Shown: positions 27,290-40,515, counted from the stretch's first letter. The stretch: DNA of 64,000 bases from Peromyscus leucopus (GCF_004664715.2 NC_051068.1:55996953-56060952), one strand, 5' to 3'. The notes: a model not told the origin generated them from the sequence alone. Program-made: numbers and translations.

Positions 27290-28834
27290 GGCCATCAAAC
27301 TAGAGGGCTTCCACCTGCTGGTTCATGTCTCAAATGATCCTCATTCAACCCCAGCAGATGCTCCAATCATTGAAAGTACGTGGCACAGAGGTGGTGCTGG
27401 GAATTGAACCTGAGTCCTCTGCCCAAACAACAAGTGCTCTTCACCATTGACTCATGTCTCCAGCCCTAGATGTTAGTCTTTAAAATCTAAATGTATCTTT
27501 CCTGTACTGTGAGCTTTCTTCACTTCATAAATCCCATCCCTCAGTCCTGACTGCCATCTTTGTCACCCTGCTCCCTGGAAAACGTCTAAATCGGAGGAAA
27601 GGAAGCCTCCAGTGGTACTAGAAAGTTAAATGCCTAAAATCATATACCTTCCCTCCATTGCTTACTCCGTGAACAAGTCAGGCCAACTCAGCAGTTCCCC
27701 TGAGGGTTAGCATCTGCTCCTGGTGGCTCACAGCATGAGGACTTAAGGCGAGAATTTTGTCCAAATTTAATCCAAGAATTTTAAGCTGAGGCTAATTTCC
27801 TACCAGCCAAACCATCATTGTCTCTCCAGAAGCACTGCAAGCCAAGAGAGGCCTTCTTACACATGGCTAACAGCCCAAGTTCTAATGGAAGTTCTGTAGG
27901 GGTTCTGGGCTGCATGGGTTCAGGCTAGTGCATTCCTTCATGTTGCTTTAACAGGAAGGAGTATAGTCAAGATGGAATGTGTCCTGTCGGTTAAAGCCAT
28001 GCTGAAAAGCGTCTTCTGCCTTTTCTGTTAAGAGGTTTCAGGCGAAGGCCTTGGCCTCACAAAGTTGTACCAGTAACCCCGTGGCCCTTGCTAGAGTGTA
28101 GGCCCCAGGAGGCCACCCATACCCTATTCTTCCTGTGCCCTCTTATAATGTCTCTCAAATGCTGGGAGAGACCATGTCACTCAGCCCAGGGTCCATTCAG
28201 GACATCTTCACTTGTCCTCTAGTCAGTTTCGCCTGGGGTCAAAATGGCAGTTCAAGTCCAAGAACATTCCTGAAAGCCAAAGTAAATAAACAAAGAAATC
28301 TTTCTCCAGAGCTCCCCAGTTGACTTTCCCATTTTCCCAGCTATAAAAAGATGTTTCAACTGACAGGAAGTAGTGTTCCACCTGACCCATGTCTCCAGAG
28401 GGAAGTTTAGCTTCCTATCCATCAACACGTTAATGTTGATGGGGAACCCATCTGCCTGACTTCCTGGGGAAGCTGCCTGATAATCTCTCTTGGTAACTGG
28501 ATGCTCTGGTCATAAATTTCATGACACCATCAGAACCCAATGACCCTTTTAAGTACTCCAAACCACTAAGAAATCCCCTGGGGTATCTCTGACTAGAAAT
28601 ATTCCTTTAATTAAATCAGACGTAAGACCCAGACATATTAGCAGACAGTTCTGCCCCTTCCAGATGCTAGAAGTTCAGAAGGAAAAATATGTCTCAGTAT
28701 TTCATAATTGCCATTTAACTTATTGTGCTGTATTAGTTTCCTGTTGCTGTTGTAACAAAACACCACAAATCTAGTGACAGCACACATTCATTTCCAGCAG
28801 TTCTAGAGGCCCAAACTGTCAAGTAGTTTTTAAT
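27290..28834. other. Intergenic region upstream of the Dnmt1 retrogene
   Basis: Unique sequence except for a partial B2 at about 27,395-27,472, which is in the same orientation as the retrogene (minus). No CpG-rich stretch and no other gene are visible. Any acquired promoter of the retrogene would have to lie here or within the first 100 nt upstream of the homology. Confidence 0.45.
27395..27472 (-). repeat. Partial B2 SINE upstream of the Dnmt1 retrogene
   Basis: The minus strand reads agggctggagacatgagtca ... ttcaattcccagcaccacc, the 5' part of a B2. Confidence 0.65.
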
Positions 28835-28839
28835 TGTGT

Positions 28840-29042
28840 GGTTTTTTTTTTAATTTTATATGCAGTGTATGTACATGTACCTTGCCTATGCTTGTGACCC
28901 TCCGAGGTAAGAAGAGGGCATCAGATCCCTTGGAACTGGAGTTACAGGTGGTTGTGAACCACCATGAAGGTGCTGAGAATGAAACCTGGGTCTTCTGCAA
29001 GAGCAACACGTGCTCCTAATTGCTGAGCCATCTCTCCAGCCT
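28840..29042 (-). repeat. B2 SINE, antisense
   Basis: T-rich start, tgagccatctctccagcctc at the end. Confidence 0.85.
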
Positions 29043-30580
29043 CCTGTAAAGTGCTCCTTATATACAGAGCTTGTTCTTCCAGACAGGAGTGGAAGGGCTT
29101 GCTCTCTCCTCTTTCCACCCTTCAAAACCTACAATTCTGAAACCAAGAGTGAGCACTGGACCCAGGCCCAAATAAAGGTGAAATTAGCAAAAGTGCTTGT
29201 TGGCCAAACAAAACCAACACTTCGGCCCCACTCTCAGACCTCAGGTTATGTATTGCACGTGGATTATATGACAGGAATCAGTTTCTGAGGGCAAACAGTA
29301 TGCTTTCTTAAGGCTAGACCCTTCCCTTTGTCCGTGAGCTACACAATGCTAATTGGTTCTTTTGGGGCTTTTATGTAACACAGAAATTGGGAAATGATCT
29401 TTTCTTAAGCCTAGGGCTGGATCATGAAAGAACCGTTTTCTTATTAAATTGACCTGGGTATTCTAGGCGTGAGGAAACCACAGCCCAAAAGTCTTGACCC
29501 AGATCTGAAAAGTCTTACTCGATCTGTTTAACCGGAGGAAATGTAAGAGAAAACAAGGGCCTGGGCAGTCCAAAGGTCAAAGACAATGATGAAAGTGTGG
29601 TATTCCAGCTCTGCTCTCTTTTCCAGCGAAGCAGGAAGTGTTGTGGATACAGGTACTTGCTTTACAAACTCACAGCTGGATGGGTAAAAAGGAAAAGATG
29701 AACCTTCTTCACTCCTGAGGCCTCTCAAGTTACTTTCACAGACTGGTTCTGTGATTTTTCAATTTCTATTTCTCAGTAGAGTGTTCACTCTTCTCCAAAG
29801 ACTAGATATATATTCTTTGTCTTCTTTTCATTTTTTCTTTTGTTTGGAAAAATAAATTTACCTGTATAGCGAGAGATGATACGGATAAAAGAATCTGCAA
29901 AACCACAGGGCTTTCAGTTTTTCATGTAGCTTTTTGTATTTTTTTAAAACTATGGGGTTTTTGGTCTTTTGTTTAAAATGGGGGAGGAGGGTGCACATTC
30001 CACGGGCATGCGTGTGGAGGGCAACAAACAACCTCAAGTATTGGTCCTCCATTTCTGTCTTGTCTTTTGATGCAGGATCTTTATTATTATTATCATCATC
30101 ACCATCATCATTGGCCTGGAGAATTCCAGGGACTCTCTTCTCTCTGCCTCCTGTCTTACTATCAGGACCCTGAAATTACAGACACGTGCCACAGTGCCCG
30201 GCTTCATGTGAGTTCTGGGGATTTTAGCCCAGGTCTTCACACTTTCACCACAAACCCTTGATCTACTAAGCCTTTTCTTCAGCCCTCCAAAAAGTATAAT
30301 CTTTAATGCATACTATAATCACGCAGGAAAATGGCGAGTTCAGAAATTGAGGAGCAGCCCCTGAAGCTTGCCTACTTTTCCTATTTCTGGTGACAATTTT
30401 TTTCTATTTTTAAGAGACAGCATCTCACTGTTGCCCAGGCTAGCTCCAAACTCCTAGACACAAGTGATCCTCTGCCCAGCCTCCTGAGCTGCTGGGGTCA
30501 CCAGCATGTGCCAACCATTCAGAGTTACTTTAGTGCTTGATGGGATCCACTTCACCCACGTAAGTGAGGGAACAGCAATA
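29043..30580. other. Intergenic with old antisense SINEs
   Basis: SINE-like remnants are at about 30,065-30,290 and 30,410-30,515 (agagacagcatctcactgttg). No gene recognised. Confidence 0.4.
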
Positions 30581-30795
30581 GCAACTGTTTAAATCCAGCT
30601 GAAAAGTTAGAGATAACTACATTTACATAATAAATTAGATAATCATTAGCTGATTGGTATCTATGCAGACAGAAAAGTTTACAGATGCTCAGTAAAGACA
30701 GATCCAGATGGAAAAAAAAAAAACCTCTAAATGGGTTATAGTGTGTTTAAAAATGTACAAAGGCTTGAGAGAGAAAAAAGAGACAGGCTACAAAC

Positions 30796-30798
<3 letters not shown>

Positions 30799-30847
<49 letters not shown>
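30799..30847. repeat. (CA)n microsatellite
   Basis: Pure CA run in the ERV interior. Confidence 0.95.
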
Positions 30848-30850
<3 letters not shown>

Positions 30851-30899
30851 TTTTAAAATGATAAAGACCTTAGAAAGGGAGTAAAATAAAATAAAAGAA

Positions 30900-31049
30900 G
30901 CCAGGCGGTGGTGGCACATGCCTTTAATCCCAGCACTCGGGAGGCAGAGCCAGGCGGATCTTTGTGAGTTCGAGGCCAGCCTGGTCTACAGAATGAGATC
31001 CAGAAAAGGCACAAAGCTACACAGAGAAACACTGTCTTGAAAAACCAAG

Positions 31050-31093
<44 letters not shown>
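30900..31093 (+). repeat. B1 SINE with (AAT)n tail
   Basis: gccaggcggtggtggcacatg start; its A-tail has become an AAT triplet microsatellite (31,050-31,093). Confidence 0.92.
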
Positions 31094-31095
<2 letters not shown>

Positions 31096-33229
31096 TGATA
31101 TAAAAGAAAAAAGCCACATAAACATGGGAAATCCACAGAGAGTCTGGATCCTGTTTGTCTTTAAGTTTCGTGACTGCTAATAAACAAGCGATAACTGCTA
31201 AGAAACATTGGATTCTGGAAACTGCTGGATTAAACCAACCTATATATTTAAAAATGTCTTGACTTCAAAATGGAAGTAAAAAGATGTGTTACTTTTGGGG
31301 AAGAGGTTATGCTTTTATCTCCACAGGAAATGAGAGGTTGTGGATCCATTCCAGGTTGATATGGATCAGGTTTGATAAGGAAGATCCTCTGAAAATCCTG
31401 ACTACAAACATCAGTAAATCTAGAACTACTACAAGACATATGATGTATATTTTATCTATTCAAACATAAAACAAAAAAAAATCATCTTTGGATAACTTGT
31501 GTATAATGGATAATCTATACTTGTATTAATGCAGATATGTATGTTACTTTTAAAATTTATGTATTTTCAGAGCAAGGGAACAAGACACCAATAAAAATGA
31601 ATAACCCAGGTGATCCAGCATCCAGAACAGCTTCAAGGCTGCTGGCTGAGATGATCCAGCCTCACAAAATACTATAGTCAAGACTTAATTATTGTCCCAG
31701 CCAGAGGGATCTTCAGCAGAGACCCTAAAAGGGGGAATAGTGAATGAAAGGGACAAGAGATACAAAGAATTGACAACAATACATTATTCTGATCAAGCTG
31801 CAAAATTTTGTTTTTCTCAGGTGGGTTTTATAGTAAGCAGACCAAGAAGCAACCCAACCACAAAACATTGTGACTAATGGTCACTGTAGCACAAAGATAA
31901 GGAAATTAAGTTATTTTCTAATAACTCAGGACTTATCCAGGCATGTCAGAAGTTTCTAGTTAGTAGCTCAATACTGGACAACAGAAACTTAACTCAGGCA
32001 GGCAATATGGCATGGCTCTTAAAATTGTCCTCGGCAAATCATTATCCTGAATTTTCTCAGAGTCCTCCAAAGATGCTAATGCCCTAGAACAGCAGGAAAT
32101 AGTCTAGAGAATGATGACCACATTCCCAAAAGATGGTTTATGGATATTTATTATCATTAAAGGGGGGATTGGTTACAAATTGTTATTAGTCTTAATAAAA
32201 AAAAGGGGGGGGGGCTAAACCAAAGAGTTAAATTCAAAGATCTCTTTCTAAAGGAAAAAAGGGGTTTATGATATAGGAATGACAGAAAAAAAAGGGTAGA
32301 TTATTGAATCTACTTTAATACAAAAAAAACCCAACTGTTAATCTCATAATATTTTACATTTGTATGGACTTTGATTTATTGATATAAATTTAAAGTTATT
32401 TTTATACTGTATGTATGTTTCTACTCATTTAGGGTATTGTGCTTATACAGCTCATTTAAAAACATAATGTATAATTAAGAAATACAGGTTAGTAGTTAGT
32501 CATCTATAATGTATTCATATTAGGTATGTTTTCAAGGTTAAAAAGATATATTTAGATAAATAAATGGTCTTCAAACACTTCAAAGACCTACAGAATATGG
32601 TATTTAAAACATTTTAATAACATAAGCCTTTTCTTGACAGTGAGACACATCTGCTCCTGGCAGTACCAATTTACTTCAGAGAAGATGATGGACATCGAAG
32701 AAACTCCCTATGGAGTTTCCTTTCTTTATGTCAAAAGCTGGTTATTTGAACAAAAGACTGCCTTTGCCTCAATTGCTGACAGTATACTGTATGAACTGGA
32801 CCAGCAGGACACACACACACACACACACACAAAAGTGACTGCCAAACTTTGCCAAGACAAAGTAGGACTATCCTTCAAAATTTCCTGCTTCTCCTAAAAA
32901 TCTGTCAGATACATTAGTCATGTAGACCAAATATGGCTGCCCCAACATTACAGAAGGACTTCAGGACTTCAGATTACTGTCCAGGCAGCCAGATGTCCCT
33001 GTCATTAGGTAACATTTCTTTGAAGGAGCTGAAGACTAGATAGTCATAGTTGAAGTTTTCCTTAGTTATAATAAAAAGATAAATTAGGTATAAAACTTTA
33101 GACTCACAAAGGCAAGATAAATAATATTTTGCCAAATACAAATGGACTGGATAGTGTAATTATAATTCTTACTTGATAACTGTTTTTGTTGTATATAATT
33201 TTACTATTTTAAAGTTAAAATCTTCCTTT

Positions 33230-33395
33230 TTTTTTTTTTTTTTTTTTGGTTTTTTCGAGACAGGGTTTCTCTGTGTAGCTTTGCGCCTTTCCTGGAGCTC
33301 ACTTGGTAGCCCAGGCTGGCCTCGAACTCACAAAGATCCGCCTGCCTCTGCCTCCCGAGTGCTGGGATTAAAGGCGTGCGCCACCACGCCCGGCT
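33230..33395 (-). repeat. B1 SINE, antisense, with target-site duplication
   Basis: Poly(T) to cgcccggct, flanked by aaaatcttcctttt on both sides. Inserted in the ERV a little upstream of its polypurine tract. Confidence 0.93.
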
Positions 33396-33421
33396 TTAAA
33401 AATCTTCCTTTTTAATTAGAC

Positions 33422-33434
33422 AAAAAGGGGGAAA
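33422..33434 (+). promoter_or_regulatory. Polypurine tract of the second ERV
   Basis: aaaaagggggaaa directly before the LTR start tgtggagtattc, the usual plus-strand primer position. Confidence 0.7.
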
Positions 33435-33807
33435 TGTGGAGTATTCCCTTATACTGTGTGAATATATGTCACTGTGATTGGTATTATAAAGAAGCTGACT
33501 GGTCAATAACTGAACAGGATAAGGTTAGGCAGGAGAACTAGACTAAGGACACTGGGAAGAAGAAGGGCAGAGTCTGAGGAGTCTCTCAGAATCAGGAGCA
33601 GATTCAGAGAGAAGCAAGATGAACATCCCATGTTGAAAGAAGTTACTGCCATGTGGCAGAGGATAGATAAGAAATATTGATTAATTTAAAATGTAAGAGT
33701 TAGCTGGTAACAAGTCTGAGCTATTGGCTAAGCATTTATAATTAATATTAAGCCTCTGCATGGTTATTTGGGGGTGGCTGCCAATACATAGAGAAAATAT
33801 GCCTACA
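33435..33807 (+). repeat. 3' LTR of the second mys-like ERV
   Basis: tgtggagtattcccttatac to tatgcctaca, 373 bp, homologous to the other LTRs of the window. Confidence 0.85.
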
Positions 33808-34535
33808 CCAAATAGAGTGAGTATAAGTAATAAGCCATGAGTTTGTCCCTAACCCAAAGGCAGAATGTTTTCAGTGCTTGACATTGAACTCAGAGCCTTG
33901 ATCAGACTTGGCAAGTACTCAGTCAGTTGAGTGACATTGTTGGCCAACCACACCCCAAGGTCCCATGTTCTAGGTCCTCCTAGAACCAAAGGACATGATG
34001 GGAAGGGCTTCACTCTTTCATGATATTGTTTCTTTGTTTGTTTTTAAGTTCTACTGGTTTTGATTTCAGCGCTCTCCACTTTTGAGTCTCCAGTTGCACA
34101 CAACTGGGATTAGAATTTTTTCAGTCTATAGTTAAAATAGAGGGGCTTTTCCCTTCCTATCATCTAAGTTTTAATTTTCTAGTTTTTTATCTCTGTAATT
34201 TCTGCAACCACCTATTAGCTACTGAGCACAGACTTCTATCAAAGCCTGGAATAAACCTAGAGCCAACTTCCTGCTTCCAGTTACACTCCCATCCGGGAAG
34301 TAAGGTAAGTTTTCAGAAAGTTTCCTGGGGTGGTGGCTCTGTCAGTAGAGTGCCTGCTGAGCAAACATAAAGATGCATTAGCCAGTATCTGCAGCCCCAG
34401 AACTTGTTGGGTGTAGGGTATGAAACAGGCAGATCCCTGAAGTTTATTGGCCAGTCAATAGGATTGATGAGCTCTGAGTTCAGTGAGAGAGGAGTGATCG
34501 GGGTCAGTCTCTGGCCTCCACATTCATCTACATGC

Positions 34536-34594
<59 letters not shown>

Positions 34595-35788
34595 ACTTAA
34601 GGATGGAATATGAAGGGGATCCTTTTGGGGTGGGGGTACCAGTGATTGAACCAGGGCCTCACATGTACTGAGCACGTTGTGTCCTAATACTAAGTGATAC
34701 CCTTGGCCCCATAGATCTTATTTTTAATTCACAGAAATTCTTAAATCGTATCACATGGCTAACTCTTCCCTCCTTGGAGCTACTCAGGATCTGCGAGGCA
34801 AATGCAAAGCTCTCCATGGAGCCCCTGCTGGGGCACTGGCTTTTGTCCTTTACCCTTTTCCCCTCCTGACAGCCTCTGTGCCATGCGAATTTGGAGCATG
34901 CAGAAGTTGGTGATCCTTTCATGCTGATCAGTCTTCTGACGGTGACCCTGGAGACTGGAAAAGCTAGCGTGTCAAATTAAAACAGTTCAGAAAGGTAGCT
35001 TCTTTGTAAGGAAAATCAAATTTTTCTCAAGTCAGAGAGTGGTGGGAAGTGGGGAGAGGAGCAGGTCTGCAGCTTGCCTCCTGAGTTTCTGAAACATTCA
35101 GTGGCTGCGTTCGTTTCTGGCTGTTTCTCTGGCTGTTATTTCTGCTTCAAGCCCGTGTGGCGTCCACATAGAAGAGTTTATATAGGCACCCGCTTTTTTC
35201 CAAAGTGGGTTTGACATACAAAGTCTTCCCTGGGGATTGGAAAAGGGGGCTTTGTGGTAGAGCACTTGCCTGCCACTTAACATGCTGGTTCCATCTCCGG
35301 CACTGCTAAATTAATTAATTGATCGGTCAGCTAATTAATTAAACAGGTCTCTCATGTTCTCTGTTGGGTGTCAAGGCAATTTCAAGGGAGCCTGTTTGTG
35401 TGATCCTTCTGGACTGAGCAGCCCCCGGAACTGGTCTAATTGGGTACCTGCTCTAGCTCTGTCTAACTACATAGGGTCACCGTAGACTGCAATGCCCAGA
35501 ATTCTGTACAGTTTGGGGCTCATTAAAAACTGTTACTTAAACAAAAAAGTTGTAGTAACTCTCTGTCTCCTGCAAGTAAAAGCACCTGTTGGAACAGAGA
35601 GGCTGCTGTGGATAGATGCTATGCATTGACATGCATGTACAGCGGTGTGAACTTCTGATTAATTTGCCATCTGGTACATTGTTGGCCAGTTTTCTCTTCT
35701 TCCCTAAGCTGGAACTTTTTGTCATTCTACACTCTGAATAAGTGGAATGCTTTATATACTTTTTGGCTTAGGTTACTCTAGACCTGTG
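33808..35788. other. Intergenic with SINE fragments and a (GT)n run
   Basis: An old SINE is at about 34,325-34,540, followed by (GT)n at 34,541-34,591. An antisense ID-like piece lies at 34,640-34,710 and an ID-like piece at about 35,230-35,310 (tggtagagcacttgcctgcc). No gene recognised. Confidence 0.45.
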
Positions 35789-36153
35789 TGTAGCTGAATG
35801 TTTTTCTGTGTCCCACCTGGTCCACAGTCGCTCAGACCCAAGGAAAACACACACAGGCTTATATTAATTAAAACTGCTTGGTCATTATCTCAGGCCTACT
35901 ACTGACTAGCTCTTACACTTAAACTCAGCCCATTTCTGTTAGTCTATTTGCTGCCACGTGTTCCATGGCTTTACTTGTGTGCTATTACATGCTGCTCCCT
36001 GGATGACAGGCTGTCTCCTAACTCATCCTTCCTCTTCCCAGAATTCCCCTTGTCTGCTTAGCCTGCCTATACTTCCTGCCTGGCTACTAGCCAATCAGCA
36101 TTTTATTTATCAACCAATCAGAGCAACACATTCACAGCATATAAAATATCTCA

Positions 36154-36158
<5 letters not shown>
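35789..36158 (-). mobile_element. Solo LTR (mys-like), antisense
   Basis: Minus-strand LTR sharing gattggttgataaataaaat and neighbouring blocks with the 1,881-2,280 copy. Its 5' end runs into a GT/GC repeat, so no target duplication can be read. Confidence 0.75.
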
Positions 36159-36210
<52 letters not shown>

Positions 36211-36226
36211 CGCGCGCGCGCGCGCA
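36157..36226. repeat. (GT)n(GC)n alternating purine-pyrimidine repeat
   Basis: About 23 GT units followed directly by about 11 GC units. Confidence 0.95.
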
Positions 36227-36229
36227 TGT

Positions 36230-36391
36230 GTACAAGAGCCATGGTGTGAACATGGACCTCAGAGGACAGTTTATGGAGAATAGTCTGTGGGAGTTCGTTT
36301 TCTCTCTCTACCATGTAGGTCCTTGGGATTGAACTCAGGTCATCAGGCTTGGTGGCAAATACCTTTACCTACTAAGCCATCTCACTGGCCC
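36230..36391 (-). repeat. B2-like SINE, antisense
   Basis: gattgaactcaggtcatcag ... ctaagccatctcactggccc. Confidence 0.7.
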
Positions 36392-36734
36392 TCAACTCAT
36401 ATTTAAATCATAATTTTCTCACCCAACATTTGATCTAGCTTTGAAGGCATGTACATCTCCCACTTTTCATCCAAGTGAGAAGTTCAGTCTATTCCTGTTT
36501 TTCTGTTAATTTTATCATTAATGTGAATTTGTTGTCATTTTGATTTGTGATATCCTTGAGGGCATGTATGTAAGGGCCTGACCCCAGCCTGTGTCGCATT
36601 GGGAGGAGGTAGTAGGGCCTTTAGGATGTTATGCCTAGTGAGAGGAAGTTAGGTCATTGAGAATACAGCCATTACAGCTAGACAGAGTGGAAATCCAGGC
36701 TTCCTACTCAGCGCTGGTATAAGAAGCATGTAGG

Positions 36735-37300
36735 TCCTTGTGCTCACAGATAAGCACAAGGGAAACCAGGAATGTTAAATACACAAGATTGTCTCTTCAA
36801 AGGGAGAGATGTGTGACCTGTTTCCTGCCCAGAAATCTGGGAGCAGATGTGTCTAATAGCCTGATGACCTTTGTGCTATCTATGTGGCCAGGCCACACTG
36901 GCTCTCCCAGACTCGTACCTTTTTTACCTTGAGCCTGTTTCCCCGGTTAATCTATAGAACCTATCTTTATGGAAGATATCATTTGTGCTTCACGAGAGTT
37001 TGATGTAGCCATGTCTTAAGCTTTTTGTACACACAGGATTGAGTTCATTATCACCAGGAAACTTTCTTTCCAAATTGTGATGTGCTTAAATCTGCCTAAA
37101 ATAAACCACCCAGTGTCAGGCTCTTGAAGTTTGAACCAACACCAGCTACTGAGTTGTATTGAACTGAATTGCCTTCTTATCTCACTAGGGTAGCTACTCT
37201 GCCAGCCATGGTGGAAGCAGACACCCCCACAGTATGGCTGTTGTGAAGACATAGCTGAAATCTCCTCCAGGGTATGTGCGTAAAGCAGGGTAGTTACCAT
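36735..37300 (+). repeat. LTR-like repeat, copy A (family not assigned)
   Basis: Related to 48,900-49,850 (for example gtctcttcaaagggagagat; acaccagctactgagttgta). It carries aataaa and is probably an LTR, but I cannot name the family. Confidence 0.45.
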
Positions 37301-37856
37301 TCCATCCTTTTCTGCCTCTCTACCTGTCTATCTGCTCATCAGCTTACCCCGTGGACGTTGTATTTCTCTTTAGTTTTTGGTTTTCTAGGTTTGGTTTGGT
37401 ATGCACGTGTTTAGATGGCTGATTTGCCTATATCTTTAGCTTCAGATCTGTGGTGAATCAAAAGGAGAATCCAGGCACCTCTACACTTACACTGCAGCTA
37501 CTCTGCTTCTCCCTTCTCAGAGTCCTCAGAAGATTGCTTTAGGTAGATTGCCCAGCATTCCCTGTCACAGCTAGAGAGAATACTAGGGAAAGACTGAACT
37601 CCAAAGGCTCAGATTTATGAGGGAACCTGCAATAAGCTACTACAGTCACAAGAGGTCTCTTCAAACATGCTTCTTATAATTTTAGCTGAGAAAGACGGGC
37701 TGGAGAGATGGCCCAGCCACGGAAGTCTAGGCTCACAACCAACAATTTAAGAGGAAGACTAATTTTTAGCCTTTTCAAAAACAATTCTGAGAGATTTAAT
37801 CTTCGTTTCATTTCAAATTTCTAACATGTTGGAATTCTCCTCCCCACTTCATCTTT

Positions 37857-38500
37857 TTTTTTAAAGATACTTTTTTATTGATTCTTTGGGAATATCACAT
37901 CATGCTCCCCAATCTCACTCATTTCCAGTCCCTCCACATTCACCCTTCACCTTTGCATCAGCTGCCCCCCCCAAAAAATTTTTAAAAACAAATAAAAACA
38001 TTAATTAAAAACAAGCAAAAACAGCACTTTCCTCTTTCCACTTGCCCGCTTCCCCAGCACCTCCATCCCCCATTGTCTAAACAGCTTCATTTTCTTTGTG
38101 ATGAGTTGTTGGTCAGACTCAAGGCCTCTGACTTCTGGTACACCATCCATACCGAACCCTCACCAAAACGCCTCTCGGATGTCCCGCTGTTGCCACAAGT
38201 CATGGAGATCCTGTGGCCATGGTTCCACAGGACCAGTTCCCTTCCGTCGCTCCAGCAGGTCAGAGATGGGGTAGATTTGAGGTGGGCTAGCTCAAAGCCC
38301 CGGATGTGGGCCTGGGTGGTAGCTGAACTGGTCAGTCTGGGCCTCTGCTAGAACTGCCACCCCTTAAGGGAAGGAACCAGCTCTCCTGTGCCCACCCCAT
38401 CAGAGTCTGCTCTCCTGCGTCTGTGGTGAGGGGTGGGATCCGTGCTCCTGAGTGTGGGGCCAGCTCTCCCACTGCGGCCGACATGCGGGGGCCATCTATG
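37857..38500 (-). mobile_element. L1 3'-end fragment, antisense
   Basis: Poly(T)-led, then ttttttattgattctttggg (reverse of the L1 terminus). At 38.1 kb it matches the reverse complement of the L1 tails at 1.8 and 45.1 kb. Confidence 0.75.
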
Positions 38501-38569
38501 GCCTTACTAAAGCAGATTGGAAACACGCTGGTAAATGGACATATTAAAACCCCGCATCAGAAAACAAAT

Positions 38570-40100
38570 GAGGCCCGTAGACACACCAGGCCAATGAGTG
38601 GTATTAGGGTCCTGGAGAAGTCCCACGAAAGACCACCATCCACGTATGCAATCAAGAGCATTTATTATCTCGAGAAAAATATCAGCATTCTGGGGCGGTC
38701 TGTCCTACACAAAGGCAAAATGGCAATGGCTCTGAGAGGAATGTGTGGACTCCTTTTAAGCACAGCTCAGGGGAGTTCCTAGGGCAGCTAGGTCATTTCA
38801 GATATGATTGGCTTAAGCAAGCGGCAATCATATTGGTACCTTTTAATTGGCTAGGGCTAGTCAGGAGCTGGTTAAGGCTACAGCTTTTCCATTTTGAGCT
38901 GCTGTTGGGGGGCTGGCCTCATATGCGCATTCTCCCCATCCCTGTTGTGGGGGGGGGGGGCACCAGTGATCAATTGTCTTGTGTTTGTAGCTCTTTTCAG
39001 AAACTGCTTGCTCAATCTCAGGAAACTGAAATTGAGGCCTGATCTCTCAGAGAAGACTGAGCAGCCTGCTACGGCATCTGCTCAGTTCTCTCAAGCGATA
39101 CCTGAAGGGGTCCCATAAAAGGAAAGACACCTAATATCTCAGTGGCAGAAACGACCTGGCCAACTTGATATCTAACCTTCTGGTTCGTGCATGCATCAGG
39201 GGCTGACAGGCAGGGAACTCCCAGCTGCCCCCAGTGCTTCAGCTCAGCACAGTCCTCATGCTTGACGTGGCCTACTCCAGTCATTCACCTCAGCCTTGCT
39301 GGTTGCCCTCACCCGCCCTTGAACAGGTGGCCAGGCTCTTGTGCCGCCGGCAGCTCTCCCCCTGGGTTCATTAATGCTTTCCCTCCTCCCCTGCACCTGC
39401 ACCAGCTCTCTGCCTCAGCCCTCCATGAAGCCTCTTTGAACTCAGCCATTCGATGGGACTAAATGTGTGATTTTGAGCGTTAGCATTAGCAGTTAAGATC
39501 AGAATAAAGGAAGCCGTGTGTGCCTGTGGCCACACTATCAAAAGGAAGCAGGCTGACGTAGTAAACACTGAAGAAGCTTGTAAACTTCCTGCTATTCAGT
39601 GAATTCTGATGTTGCAGGAAGGCACAAATGTGTCTAACCATGTTCTCCACAACAATTGAGACCGTAAGCTGGTGGAAACAGGTATTATTACCATTCAACA
39701 TGGATGGGGTTACTTTTGCCACAATCTGCCCATTAAAATCTCTGAAGGAAACTCTCAAAGAGTTTAAAGCTGAAAATACCGAGTAAAATTTTAAATAAGG
39801 TTTCAGAAGTTGGAAATGGCACTGAGTTTTAGATAGACAGGCAGATTAAAATTTTGTGAGTGTGGTTAATAACGCTATGGGGGTAGCCTAGTCTTTGAGC
39901 TCTTGCCTAGCAAGTGTGAGGTCCTGGGTTTGACCCCTGGCACTACCACAAACTATTGTGATATATATATTTCAAATTGCTAAAAGAGTGGAAGTTTTAC
40001 ACGTTCCAACCATGAAGAAATATGAATATGAGGTAATATTTCCATCAGTTAGACTGACATAACCATTCTACAGTGTATAACATGTATCAAGACATCACCA
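38570..40100. other. Intergenic; LTR-like piece and an ID SINE
   Basis: 38.57-39.12 kb looks like an antisense LTR of unassigned family. An ID-like SINE lies at about 39,872-39,950 (agctcttgcctagcaagtgt). No gene recognised. Confidence 0.4.
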
Positions 40101-40129
40101 GATAACTTATGAATTGTCCACACAGAAAC

Positions 40130-40515
40130 ACAACTCTCACCTCAGAGGGGATAAGAGTTTCTTCTGGAGCTAAATATGAGTGACCACGGCCCAGGAACAT
40201 GGATTCAGGCCACTCCAAATTCCTGTAACAGTTTCATAGTAACAGAACACAGTTAATCATACATCAAGATATTTTCAATACATTGGTGGAAACATTGGGT
40301 GGGTAGGTAGAGCAAAGCAGAGACTTATGGACCACAGGCCTCTGATACTATCTGACAGAATTCTTCTTAGCCTTTTGGTTGGTAGAAGTTAGAGGTCAGC
40401 TGTATATTCAAAGGATTTACCTAATGGTTCAAAGATGTCAGGGCACATTCAGAAGTGGACCATAAATGGTTACTAAGGGAACTAAAGATGGCCTAAAATA
40501 AGTTGGCTGTAGACT
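40130..40515 (+). repeat. Dispersed repeat pair, copy 1
   Basis: Diverged direct repeat of 42,190-42,850: both contain aacaca(a/g)ctctcacct, gagtgacca(c/t)ggccca, cattggtggaaa and cttagccttttngtt. Family not assigned. Confidence 0.6.

Larger units (their letters stand above)
30585..33807 (+). mobile_element. Second mys-like class II ERV, 5'-truncated, with its 3' LTR
   Basis: The interior is collinear with the ERV at 10.09-13.08 kb: matching blocks at 31.1-31.4, 32.1-32.5 and 32.9-33.2 kb. It is followed by the purine tract caaaaagggggaaa and an LTR (33,435-33,807). No 5' LTR is seen. B1 copies have inserted at 30,900 and 33,230. No coding frame is preserved. Confidence 0.8.
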
